Below, piece by piece: positions 24,604 to 33,000 of a stretch of DNA of 64,000 bases. The notes beneath the pieces are model-generated. The model ran no database searches. It was not told the DNA's origin and saw nothing but the letters and a program-made list of their open reading frames with translations. Position 1 is the stretch's first letter. Each line of letters begins with the position of its first letter. Source of the DNA: Winogradskyella wandonensis (GTDB taxonomy: Bacteria > Bacteroidota > Bacteroidia > Flavobacteriales > Flavobacteriaceae). The stretch is from positions 1 through 64,000 of the forward strand of contig NZ_SMGI01000002.1 of assembly GCF_004346845.1 (NCBI RefSeq), read 5' to 3'. A program made the position numbers and the translations under genes.

Positions 24604-25275
24604 ATGGAACGATTTAACGAGTCTGAATTATTGAAAAATAATAGGAATTTAATCCATAAATCTTACGAAAACATTCTTAATTATACCAATCAAAATCAAC
24701 AAGAAAAGGAAGAAAATCTTGATGCATTTTTAATGGGCTTGTTCAATGTCTTCTATGAAGAATGGCAACTCATTTATCCAAAATATATTGAATCTATTAT
24801 ATCAAATGATGTAATGGCTACGTTTCATAAAGTTCAACTACATCAAATGGAAACTGAATTTGATATACCTGAAGAAATAAATGAGTTTGCAGTAATATAT
24901 TATTTAGCAGGATATTTCAATCTCTTTATTACACCGTATAATCAAACTCATAGTAATAATGGCGAAATCAGATATAATATCACAAAGGACAAAGATATAA
25001 ATCAAAATCTATATGATATATTTGAAGAAATGTGGAATAAAATTGCTGAAAAAGTGGAGCTAAATGACGTTGAATGGGATGAGTTTGATTTAGAGTTATT
25101 TTATGAAGTAGAAGAGTCATTCTTACAAAAATATTTATCTAAATGTTGGAAACAAAATAAAGCAAAATTAAATAGCAAAACGAAAGCTATTTTATGTGAA
25201 CACTCAGGCGCCGGCGAAATATACTATTTAGATGAATCAAGAGTGATAAAAAGTATTAGTGAGTTTTTGAAATAA
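24604..25275 (+). CDS. cytoplasmic helical protein of unknown function
   Basis: The start is taken at the ATG at 24604 (223 residues). A GTG at 24580 is in frame but lies within R'. The protein is acidic and mostly helical, without a signal peptide (LLKNNRNLIHKSYENILNYT, FLMGLFNVFYEEWQLIYPKY, LFYEVEESFLQKYLSKCWKQ). A short region near residues 195-215 (KAILCEHSGAGEIYYLDES) stands out as non-helical. Family not recognised. Sole gene of cassette 20. Confidence 0.7.
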   Translation: MERFNESELLKNNRNLIHKSYENILNYTNQNQQEKEENLDAFLMGLFNVFYEEWQLIYPKYIESIISNDVMATFHKVQLHQMETEFDIPEEINEFAVIYYLAGYFNLFITPYNQTHSNNGEIRYNITKDKDINQNLYDIFEEMWNKIAEKVELNDVEWDEFDLELFYEVEESFLQKYLSKCWKQNKAKLNSKTKAILCEHSGAGEIYYLDESRVIKSISEFLK

Positions 25276-25293
25276 ACAAGCTAATATAACTAC

Positions 25294-25428
25294 ACACAAC
25301 AACGGCTATAGTTCATTACGGCTGAAATTCCTAATCGGAATTTCGAGCCTTTTTGCTAAATTTATGGTTACGGCGGAATGATACTCGCGTACTATTCCGT
25401 AACGAAACCATAGCCGAGACCGATGATG
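25294..25428 (+). repeat. attC-like site 21 with GATGATG in place of R'
   Basis: R'' ACACAAC (25294-25300) complements GTTGTGT at 24577. The spacer is the site 9 type with CCATAGCCGAGACC. Where GTT is expected the sequence runs into CGATGATGTCGAA (25421), the end of the 83-base palindromic unit. Confidence 0.8.
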
Positions 25429-25503
25429 TCGAATACGCCTGCGGCGTACTTTTGTCTGCGCTGCTTCGCAGACAATGCATCCAAAAGCAGTTCGACATCA
25501 TCG
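25421..25503. repeat. 83-base palindromic unit, copy 1
   Basis: It is bounded by a perfect 13-base inverted pair, CGATGATGTCGAA and TTCGACATCATCG. Inside are hairpins TACGCCTGCGGCGTA and TCTGCG...CGCAGA and the pair CTTTTG/CAAAAG. It differs from copy 2 (26789) at one base. It occupies the place of a cassette start and behaves like a minimal cassette or a nested recombination site. Confidence 0.7.
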
Positions 25504-25781
25504 CTGCGCTATGCCAATTGCATCTAAAATAAAGTACCATTACAATCAACAAACATCGCCGCTACGGCTTATCAACTCGGCATATCAGGTCGCTAAATGC
25601 AATTGGTTGCTCTTTTTTTGTTCCCGATAAAAGAAAAATCAAGATAACACTTCGCTAACGCGAAGCTATCTGTGGTCGATAAATGGCAATTACCAATCTA
25701 AACTTGAGTCATCTATTGCCATTTATCAACACGATTTTTCATTATCTTCACAAAAAAACAGTCAACTGCACATAGCGCAGC
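25504..25781. repeat. field of nested inverted repeats (non-coding)
   Basis: No gene is visible. Inverted pairs are nested: GCTGCGCTATG (25503) with CATAGCGCAGC (about 25771-25781), CCAATTGCAT with ATGCAATTGG, TTCGC with GCGAA, and GATAAATGGCAAT with ATTGCCATTTATC. The outer pair touches the 83-base unit on the left and the GTTGCCAGTA cassette start on the right, so the whole may act as one oversized recombination site. Confidence 0.6.
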
Positions 25782-25901
25782 GTTGCCAGTAATTTGGCGG
25801 AATCAAAACAGACCTCTTTACTAATTCAAAACAGTTGTTCGCTCATTCTCGATTTTAATTTACCACCAACGGATTTAAATTTGATAAAGAATTTTAAAAT
25901 T

Positions 25902-26657
25902 ATGACAAGACTAATCTTTATCTTATTGCTAATTAGTTCATTGTCTTTTGGACAAAAAACTGATATTGAAGAGTTGATTAATCAAGTTGCAAAAGCTGAA
26001 GTCCCTGAAAATTTTAAATACTATTATTTAGTTCCCAAAAGCCTTGAACAAGAAAAAATTGATGATTCACTAAAAAATTATCAAATCCGAGAATTGAAAA
26101 TATTTGACAAGCACTTTCCAGAAAAATTCATTAATACAGAGCCAAAAAAAGAAATGGTAAATTGGGAAAATTATAACCTGAATGAATCAAAATTAGTTTC
26201 TGACGAGAACAATTATAATAATACGTTATCACCACCAAAAACAAAAAAAATAAAATTTGTCAAATACAATATTGACCAAAATAAATATGACAGTTTGGTC
26301 GATAATAAAGAACCATACACATTAATTCTAAAAAAGAAATGGTATTGGAACAAAAACAGAATTTGGAAGAATAAACGACTTTATGCGGAATTTATTGAAA
26401 ATTGGAAAATGGATGACAAAAACAATCCAGAAGAAACAATTTATTATCATTTTTCTAAACCAATATTTTCAGAAAATAAAAGATATGCGATACTTTCTTT
26501 TTTTAAACAAAGACGTTGCAACGGAAATGGATTTACTGGACTTTACAGAAATGACCACGGAATTTGGAAAAAGGTAATGGAATTTAATCAAATTAGCTCT
26601 AAATCTTACTCAACTCATATCAGATGTGAGGAAATTAGAATGATTGACTATGAATAA
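25902..26657 (+). CDS. secreted protein of unknown function
   Basis: The start is set at the ATG at 25902 (251 residues), because it opens a clear signal peptide (MTRLIFILLLISSLSFGQ). The frame is open upstream to 25794 but that part does not look like an export signal. The mature protein is basic and rich in Lys, Asn and Trp, with PKKEMVNWENYNLNESK and KKWYWNKNRIWKNKRLY in the middle and a terminal NGFTGLYRNDHGIWKKVMEF. Last gene of the array; its cassette tags are GTTGCCAGTA (25782) and TACTGGCAAC (26671). The 120-base leader is the longest in the array. Confidence 0.7.
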   Translation: MTRLIFILLLISSLSFGQKTDIEELINQVAKAEVPENFKYYYLVPKSLEQEKIDDSLKNYQIRELKIFDKHFPEKFINTEPKKEMVNWENYNLNESKLVSDENNYNNTLSPPKTKKIKFVKYNIDQNKYDSLVDNKEPYTLILKKKWYWNKNRIWKNKRLYAEFIENWKMDDKNNPEETIYYHFSKPIFSENKRYAILSFFKQRRCNGNGFTGLYRNDHGIWKKVMEFNQISSKSYSTHIRCEEIRMIDYE

Positions 26658-26664
26658 AAACTAC

Positions 26665-26796
26665 TGGCAACACCGTGTATAATTCATTGCTAGTTATAGC
26701 CTACTTACGAAAGTCCTCGCGGACTTTCTATCTGTGATTTATTTGCTAAATTAGTTGCTCAAACACCCAACGAAATCATACACAAACACGATGATG
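26665..26796 (+). repeat. attC-like site 23, last site of the array
   Basis: R'' TGGCAAC (26665-26671) complements GTTGCCA at 25782. Site 6-type spacer with AAAGTCCTCGCGGACTTT. It runs into CACGATGATGTCG at 26787, again with GATG where GTT is expected. Confidence 0.75.
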
Positions 26797-26871
26797 TCGA
26801 ATACGCCTGCGGCGTACTTTTGTCTGCGCTGCTTCGCAGACAATGTATCCAAAAGCAGTTCGACATCATCG
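26789..26871. repeat. 83-base palindromic unit, copy 2
   Basis: Same sequence as copy 1 at 25421 apart from one base (AATGTATCC against AATGCATCC). It lies directly after site 23 and marks the right end of the recognisable array. Confidence 0.7.
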
Positions 26872-26893
26872 CAGTGGACCTCTCAACGATTTT

Positions 26894-26913
26894 ATCGCGA
26901 AGCGATTTTTTTT
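26894..26913 (+). terminator. probable terminator at the array end
   Basis: ATCGC-GAA-GCGAT followed by eight T makes a short factor-independent terminator on the plus strand, just downstream of the last array repeat. Confidence 0.45.
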
Positions 26914-27304
26914 GATTTTTAAGTAAAATAATTCTAGAAAACTCAAAATCTGAACTCAAAAAAACCAAATTTAATATAACACTTAGTAGGAATTGAATCT
27001 AATTAGCATTGGTGGACTTCTTTATTGATTTACGCAGAACATAACGATTAATTTGAAAAATACATAGCCAAAATAATGAGCCAGTCAATTTCTTGTAAGA
27101 AACACTAACCTTTTCGAATGTTGAAGTGTATCACCTATTTTTTCAGAACAAAAACTTTATTACATAATATTCTTGTTATTATTTTAAAAGACATCTCAAA
27201 AAAGTAGTGTTTATGAGCTAAAAACAATGATTTTAATAGCAATAGCAAAATTATTAAATTTTGTGATAAATTTTTATTACAATTTTATTGCATTAATTAT
27301 TATG
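26914..27304. other. AT-rich intergenic stretch between array and element A
   Basis: No gene is visible on either strand. TTAGTAGGAATTGAATC at about 26983 weakly resembles the tRNA-derived attachment core TTAGTAGCGGGAACTGGACT and could be a decayed outer end of element A; this is very uncertain. Confidence 0.4.
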
Positions 27305-27832
27305 TTATTTCTGATTAGGCTGAATAAACTCTCCAAAATTATTAGATGTAAAAAAACTAATTATTAGTTCATAATTCAGTGAACTATTTTCTCCATAATC
27401 CTTACTAAAGTCAAAACCCTTGTAATCATAACTACGTGCTGACAAAACTCTTATTAAATCCAAAATAATTTTATTCAATTCATGATTTATATCGGATGGT
27501 AAATAAATATCTGCTCTTTTTAGAGTACTAAGATATTTTTCTAATTCTTCCTTACTTTCAACTACTTTACTCTCTCCCTTTTTTCCTAATACCCAAATCA
27601 TTAACTGCAAAAAATCAATTGAAAACAAAAAAGCTTTCTTTGCATTGGACTCCATAATCATCTTACCGTAAGAGCCATCATGAATGCTTACAAGCAAATC
27701 TCTTAGGTATTGCGACATGGTTATATTTTTATCCGCTGATATTTTAGCTATATCTAATTTAAGGCTTGTCGGTACTCTAAAATTTAAAGTAGCTTCTTCG
27801 TATTTTATCTTATTACTTTTTACTTTCATCAA
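27305..27832 (-). CDS. ribbon-helix-helix-type DNA-binding protein (element A)
   Basis: The 175-residue protein has residues about 13-48 (TLNFRVPTSLKLDIAKIS, then NITMSQYLRDLLVSI) that fit a ribbon-helix-helix domain: a beta strand, then two helices. The rest is a helical tail. It occupies the same place relative to the recombinase as the RHH gene of element B (53381-53899), two genes downstream. A role in regulation of the element or in mobilisation is likely. Start MM; either Met is possible. Confidence 0.65.
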   Translation of the reverse strand: MMKVKSNKIKYEEATLNFRVPTSLKLDIAKISADKNITMSQYLRDLLVSIHDGSYGKMIMESNAKKAFLFSIDFLQLMIWVLGKKGESKVVESKEELEKYLSTLKRADIYLPSDINHELNKIILDLIRVLSARSYDYKGFDFSKDYGENSSLNYELIISFFTSNNFGEFIQPNQK

Positions 27833-27843
27833 TAGTAATCTCT

Positions 27844-28536
27844 TTAAAATTTGACATTAAAAACACTTTCTAATATCGACTGTTCTGATTTCTTCATGGT
27901 TTCCTGTTTCAACATCTTTAGATATAACTTCTTACTTGTTCTATGGCTATTTGCTGCTGGTGTTTTGGAGAAAGCTTTACTGAGCTCTTTTTCAGTAACT
28001 ATCTTTTCTAACTCCTCTAAAGCCTCATAAGCAATAGTATTAACATCTTTATCTTCTTTTTGGACGCCAAAACGAATTTTTACACTCTTTAGATGTTCTA
28101 TTAAAATATTAACTTGTAATTCAAATGTCTTTTTAAAATCTGTTTCCGAAGTCACCAAATAAGCATCTATATGCTCATAGAGCCATTCGAAGATATAAAT
28201 ACATCCCTTTAGCTGTTCTAAATACTTTTCTAATAAAAACTGAAATGAAGATGGTGTTGCCTCGTCTTTATATCTTAGCAACTTGAACATATTATCTTCT
28301 AGTACAATTCTTTTGTGACTAACATGAGACAGGGATTGTTGTTCAGGACTTAAAAAATAATTGTTCCCATTGCGCTCTATTATAAAAGCCTTATTCGTAT
28401 GCGGGTATAGTGTCTCCTTGTCAGATTCATCCTCTATAACATCTACTAGCGTATTAGGTAGATAAAGAATAGTTGCTCTGAAAAAATTCTGTATTAGGCT
28501 TATGTATAAATTGTCAATTAAATCCATGTTCATCAA
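27844..28536 (-). CDS. helical protein of unknown function (element A)
   Basis: The 230-residue protein is mostly helical, with no signal or membrane segment. Its start overlaps the stop of the recombinase gene by 4 bases, so it is translationally coupled. Position and helical nature correspond to the 336-residue gene of element B (54101-55111), though I cannot see clear sequence similarity. The central part reads FLLEKYLEQLKGCIYIFEWL. A role as an accessory factor for integration is inferred only from position. Confidence 0.6.
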   Translation of the reverse strand: MMNMDLIDNLYISLIQNFFRATILYLPNTLVDVIEDESDKETLYPHTNKAFIIERNGNNYFLSPEQQSLSHVSHKRIVLEDNMFKLLRYKDEATPSSFQFLLEKYLEQLKGCIYIFEWLYEHIDAYLVTSETDFKKTFELQVNILIEHLKSVKIRFGVQKEDKDVNTIAYEALEELEKIVTEKELSKAFSKTPAANSHRTSKKLYLKMLKQETMKKSEQSILESVFNVKF

Positions 28537-29852
28537 TCTATTAACATGCTAGAGTAGTCTTCTGGAAGTTCCGCGTCCACATTGCGAAGATATTTTTCTA
28601 ATGCACTCATTGAACTATGCCCTGTGATATGCATTAGCTTTCCTTTAGCTACATGAGGTGGAAAATCTTTAAGAAACCCTCTGTAAAGCTTAGTGATATA
28701 TGTATGTCTAAAACTGTATAGTGTGTGTTCTAAATCCAAATTAAACTTGCGCTTTACTACTTTGCTAAAACGCTTTGTAAAATACCCTCTTCGGCTTTCT
28801 AGACTCGAATCCCAGTGTTGTCCTATTCCATACCTAGTAAATAATAACGCATCTTTATCATATTGACGTAAATCTGGCAACTCTTCAAATAATACGTCGG
28901 GTATTCTTTTTCTTTTGAATGGACTATTCTTTGCTATGAAACTTACTGTTCTTTGCTTTAAATCAATGTCTCCGACTTTTAGTCGACATACCTCAATCGG
29001 ACGTAAGAAATTATAGGCTACAAACTTTACGTAAAGTAAGAGCAATTCATCATTTTCTTTAAGATAGCTAAATATGGCTTTTTGCTCTTCTTTAGAATAC
29101 CGCTTGTTAACTTTAGGCACTGACTTTAGCACTTTAATTTTCTTTACAAAATTTACTTCAATAATATCATTGTCTTCTAATAACTGAAAGAAGCTACTTA
29201 GACTTGCGCGATAATTGTTGCGATTTCTTGCTGATGTCTTTTGAAGAATATGATTTAAAAAACCTATAACAATTTTCTTATTAATTCTATTAATTCCATT
29301 AATATCATTATAATGTTTCTCTAACCATACTCTAAAGACTTTTAAATGGCTTGAATAAGACCTTAAACTACTATCGCGAAGAGACTTCTTTTTAAAAGTC
29401 ATATCAAAACTAAATGCTTCTTCCAAAGTCATCATTTGGCTTTCGTCCGAATCATTTGACTTTATACTTTTTAAATCAGTTGCATGCTCTGTCTCCTTAC
29501 TTATATCTTTCTGAATAGAACCGATTTTATCAAAGTGCATATCCGTATTATCCAAATAAGGATTATAGCCAAGTTTGAGATACTTCAATATAATCTGCCT
29601 GTAAACTGTAAGAACAGCCATTCGCTCTTCTTTAGTTTTATAAGTATTTGCTGAACCATAATATGGTGTCTGCATTTTTAGCCTATTTGTCCTTGGGTCT
29701 CTGAAAGAAAAATAGACATACCAACGTTTACTTAAATCACCTTTAGCGGTGTAGATTTTAGGATTTGAAAACTGCTTCTTCAAGGGTAAATCATATGCAC
29801 TTTCATATGCATTTTTATATTCTCTTTGAATTAAAGCTTTAAAATTAAGCAT
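28533..29852 (-). CDS. tyrosine recombinase of element A
   Basis: The start is chosen at 29852 (439 residues, MLNFKALIQREYK). The longer frame to 29876 would begin inside the terminator hairpin. The N-terminal half has a core-binding domain. The catalytic part contains FLRPIEVCRLKVGDID (Arg I), YSFRHT (Arg II and His), ITGHSSMSALEKYLRN (second His and the Tyr nucleophile) and ends DAELPEDYSSM. It is clearly homologous to the element B recombinase, which has the same C-terminal motif NIDAELPEDYS. The gene begins right after the tRNA-derived core and its terminator. Confidence 0.85.
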   Translation of the reverse strand: MLNFKALIQREYKNAYESAYDLPLKKQFSNPKIYTAKGDLSKRWYVYFSFRDPRTNRLKMQTPYYGSANTYKTKEERMAVLTVYRQIILKYLKLGYNPYLDNTDMHFDKIGSIQKDISKETEHATDLKSIKSNDSDESQMMTLEEAFSFDMTFKKKSLRDSSLRSYSSHLKVFRVWLEKHYNDINGINRINKKIVIGFLNHILQKTSARNRNNYRASLSSFFQLLEDNDIIEVNFVKKIKVLKSVPKVNKRYSKEEQKAIFSYLKENDELLLLYVKFVAYNFLRPIEVCRLKVGDIDLKQRTVSFIAKNSPFKRKRIPDVLFEELPDLRQYDKDALLFTRYGIGQHWDSSLESRRGYFTKRFSKVVKRKFNLDLEHTLYSFRHTYITKLYRGFLKDFPPHVAKGKLMHITGHSSMSALEKYLRNVDAELPEDYSSMLID

Positions 29853-29854
29853 AA

Positions 29855-29882
29855 AAAAACGGTTTGAGGACTTCAAACCGTT
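29855..29882 (-). terminator. terminator between tRNA 3' core and recombinase (element A)
   Basis: On the minus strand CGGTTTGA-AGTCC-TCAAACCG is followed by seven T and then, at once, the recombinase ATG. The same layout with a different stem is found at 56434-56463. Confidence 0.75.
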
Positions 29883-29901
29883 GATTTTATTGACTTTTAA
29901 T

Positions 29902-29948
29902 CTTAGTAGCGGGAACTGGACTCGAACCAGTGACCTTCGGGTTATGAG
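29902..29948 (-). repeat. attachment-site direct repeat (tRNA-fMet 3' end, inner copy)
   Basis: These 47 bases are identical to 56482-56528. They include the last 42 bases of the tRNA (29907-29948): anticodon-loop edge, variable loop, T arm and acceptor 3' strand. The rest of the tRNA is missing to the right, so this is the attachment core shared by elements A and B and not a working tRNA gene. Confidence 0.85.
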
Positions 29949-30049
29949 TTCGAGATTTTATCCAATATTACCCCTTATAAGGACAATTTCACATGAAATC
30001 GTGTACGTTATTGTATACGCTTGTTAAAACTCAAAAATAGAATTAATTG

Positions 30050-33000
30050 CTAAAATTTAATAATCTTTTTCTCGAATATTTTTTCTTTGTCTACAATTTT
30101 TAGAACGTAGATACCGTCTTGAAGATTAGTTAAGTCTAGTTCACTTGGAACGGTTTCTAAACTCATTATTTTTTTACCTAAAGCATTGTACAACTCTAAT
30201 ATTCCTTCTTGGTATTGAGATACAATAAAAATTTTCCCGTTGGTGGGGTTAGGATACACTCCAAAAGATGATGAATCAATGCCATTAGTTGACAACGTTT
30301 GGAAGAAAAACTCCTCTGTAACAACTGAACTCCAGTTTCCATAAAGGTCTTTAAACTGAAAATGAATCAAATTTGTAGAACTTGGCTGAAGATTTGAAAC
30401 ATCAATATCCTCAATTAAAGTTAGAGTTTCATTCTGAGTAATCTCGAGAGAAACTCTATTGTCATAATCGTCATTAAACCAATAGCGATAACCTGTAATT
30501 ACGTTTGTACCTAAGCCAGATGGCTTGTTGTTATAAACATATTCTGAAGTAATTGAAGACCACAGTCCTTTTTTATCTTTAAATCTTATATGAAATGTAT
30601 TTAAACCTATAGCTAAATCACCGACACCCTCATTAATTCCTAAAACAAATGGGTTTGAATTATTTCCAGTACCAGAAATCCTCGACCCATAATCATCATT
30701 AAACCAGTATTCGTATTCCGTAATCTCATTATTTAAACCTCCTGTTGGCTTCTGTACGTAAATATATTCTGAAAGCACTGACGACCACAACCCTATTTTA
30801 TCTTTTGTTCTAATATGAAGTGTATTTATACCATCATTGAGATTTAGCGTACTCGCTTGCACATTGATATTAAGAGAGTTTACAGCACCGAAGTTATTTT
30901 CATTTATCGCATTAGAATAATCATCATTGAACCAATATTGGTATTTTACCATACTATTTGGATTTCCCTCTGGAGCAATATTAGCGACATAATTTGCCTC
31001 AAAACCTTGAAATTCATTTACATCATCAGATAAAAAACGAATTAACATAGCTCCACCTGTAGAATAAATTTTACTAGGCAAATTTGAACCCGAATAAGAT
31101 ATAAAAGGGTATGAAGTGTTTGGCCCGTCATAAACCACAATACCATCTTTCCCTAATTCAGTGTCTAAAAACGTAACGTCGAGCTCTATTGAGGTTGCAT
31201 TTTCTGGTTGTATCAACCATCGGCAGTCCGAATTTGAATTATAATTTCCTGTGCCGCTTCCGTCAGTAATAGTTCCTGATGTTGCTTCTAATATGTTTGT
31301 ACCTGCACAAAAGTCATCGTAAGAAGCTTCGTATGTAAATTGCCAGCCAGAATCTGTAACAGATGAGTTAGTAACGAATTTCACAAATAAAGAACCGCTA
31401 TTAGACTGCACAATAAGAGGCAGCAATTGATTACCTGTGTAGAAAGCGATTAGATTACCTTGGTCATCAATTCCATCATAAATTTCTAAATAATCGTTAA
31501 TCGTTGTTGTATTTCCGTCAATAGTTGCTTGCTGTAGATTTAGCTCATCGAATACCACAGTAATAGATGTAGCGTTCGGTGGTTGAATTAACCATGAGCA
31601 ATTGGCATTATTTCCATAATTATCTGCGCCACTTCCATCTGAAACTGTTCCTGTATTATCTGTAAGTGTTGTTGTACCAAAGCAAGGTTCAATGCCGTCA
31701 GAAGTATAACTAATTGCCCAACCTTCTGTAGTTGTAACATTGTTTGAGGTAAATTTTACAAATGCAGTACCTGAATTGGCAGTAATTGTCGGTGGTATTG
31801 TGTTACCTGTGTATGTGCCGATTGGTGGCGCATTTTCGTCTAAACCATCATATATGGTTACGAAATCTTGGCTATTCTCAATATCTATAAATTGAAAATC
31901 AAGATTTATAAACGTTGCGCCTTCCGGAGCAATCCGCCAAGTGCAATTACTATTATTGAGGTAATTGTCGTTTCCACTACCATCGTCGAAAACAGCAGAT
32001 GCAAAGTATAGCTCTGTTAATGTGTTACAATTCTCATTTGGAACCGTACTTGTGTAGCTTAATGTCCAGCCTTGCCCAACATCACTTGCATCTGTGAAAA
32101 ACTCAATAAAAACCGCTCCCGTTGTGGATGTAATTTCATCTGGAATTGTTGACCCAGAAAACGTGCCTAAAGTTGTCCCTGAATTATCTAAGCCGTCATA
32201 AACGGATACTGAATCTCCATTTCCTAAATTAAAGGCTATAAAATTTAAGGTAACTGATGAAGCGCCATTTGGCGCTATAATCCAAGAGCAATTTTGGTCG
32301 TTATTGTAGTTTTGACTTAGACTTCCATCAGAAAGATTACCTACCGTAGAGGTTAATACATTTCCACTATCACAAAACTCGTTTACATTGGGTATTACTC
32401 CAACAGCGTACCAAGCGTCAATAACAGATTGTACGTCTTGAAATGTAAATCCATGTAAATTATTATCCAAAAAATGAAATGCTGTGTTAATGGTAGCATT
32501 TGCAAACTCTTCGTATTCACTATTATTATCAACATCGTTACTTTCAGTAATTACGTAATACAATAGGTGTTGTATTTTTTCGATACCTAATGACCGGACA
32601 CTGTAATTAGTTCCTTTGTCACTTACTCCCAATTGAGGATTAACTTTAAAATCCTCATTTGCTATAAGATAAAACCAAAAGTTAGCTGGCCCCATATTTT
32701 TGTAGGCCATGTCTTCACCTTCATTATATGATTCTGCAACCCAATTTGGACCATTTAATATGTTATCACCAACTATATTAGCATCATTTTGAACATATTC
32801 ATAAGTATCAGTTTTTCTATTATCCTTAGGCAAATAACCAGGGAAATTATTAATCATACCTAAAGCATCTGGATTTGAAACATCTCTAAGCACTTCACCA
32901 GAATAATCACCAAGTCCTTGATCATAAATAATCCAGTTAATAGGAGGAGGATTATTTGACATAATATTTGGGTCAAACCCATTTGTTTTGTAGTAGTGGT

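Larger units (their letters stand above)
182..26796 (+). mobile_element. integron-like gene-cassette array (attC-site cluster, no integrase in window)
   Basis: About 22 cassettes are separated by repeats of about 130 bases that begin RYYYAAC-like and end GTTRRRY-like. Examples are GCCCAAC at 2219 paired with GTTGGGC at 787, and GCCTAAC at 4053 paired with GTTAGGC at 3128. For nearly every cassette the first 10 bases (GTT plus 7) are the reverse complement of the last 10 (7 plus AAC), which is the attC relationship between R' and R'' of one cassette circle. Genes start within a few dozen bases of R' and stop just before R''. Many tags are GTTGTNN rather than GTTRRRY, so the match to canonical attC is partial. 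Neither tyrosine recombinase in the window lies beside the array. The call is inference from structure. Confidence 0.8.
26980..29948 (-). mobile_element. element A: small tRNA-integrated element or remnant
   Basis: It comprises a recombinase, a helical protein and an RHH protein next to a tRNA-fMet 3' core at 29902-29948. The right end is firm. The left end is not: only a weak core-like word occurs near 26983. There is no replication or cargo gene, so it is either a minimal element or a deletion remnant of a relative of element B. Confidence 0.55.

Noticed and set aside
182..26796. Repeated palindromes read as a CRISPR array
   Set aside because: Repeats are about 130 bases, vary in family and are separated by whole genes with private complementary ends; no cas genes are present.
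25421..26871. Region between the two 83-base units as a composite transposon
   Set aside because: No transposase between them, and the flanking sequences are array sites; the enclosed gene belongs to a normal tagged cassette.
26980..27000. Outer attachment core of element A (TTAGTAGGAATTGAATC)
   Set aside because: Only a loose match with a gap; could be chance, so it is not called as a site.
28533..29852. Element A recombinase as the integron integrase of the array
   Set aside because: It faces away from the array, sits on a tRNA-derived core and is a close homologue of the element B recombinase beside tRNA-fMet, so it fits a tRNA-targeting integrase. An IntI-specific insertion was not seen, but only by eye.
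29907..29948. A second tRNA gene
   Set aside because: Only the 3' part (42 bases) is present; the D arm and 5' acceptor strand are missing, so it is an attachment core.
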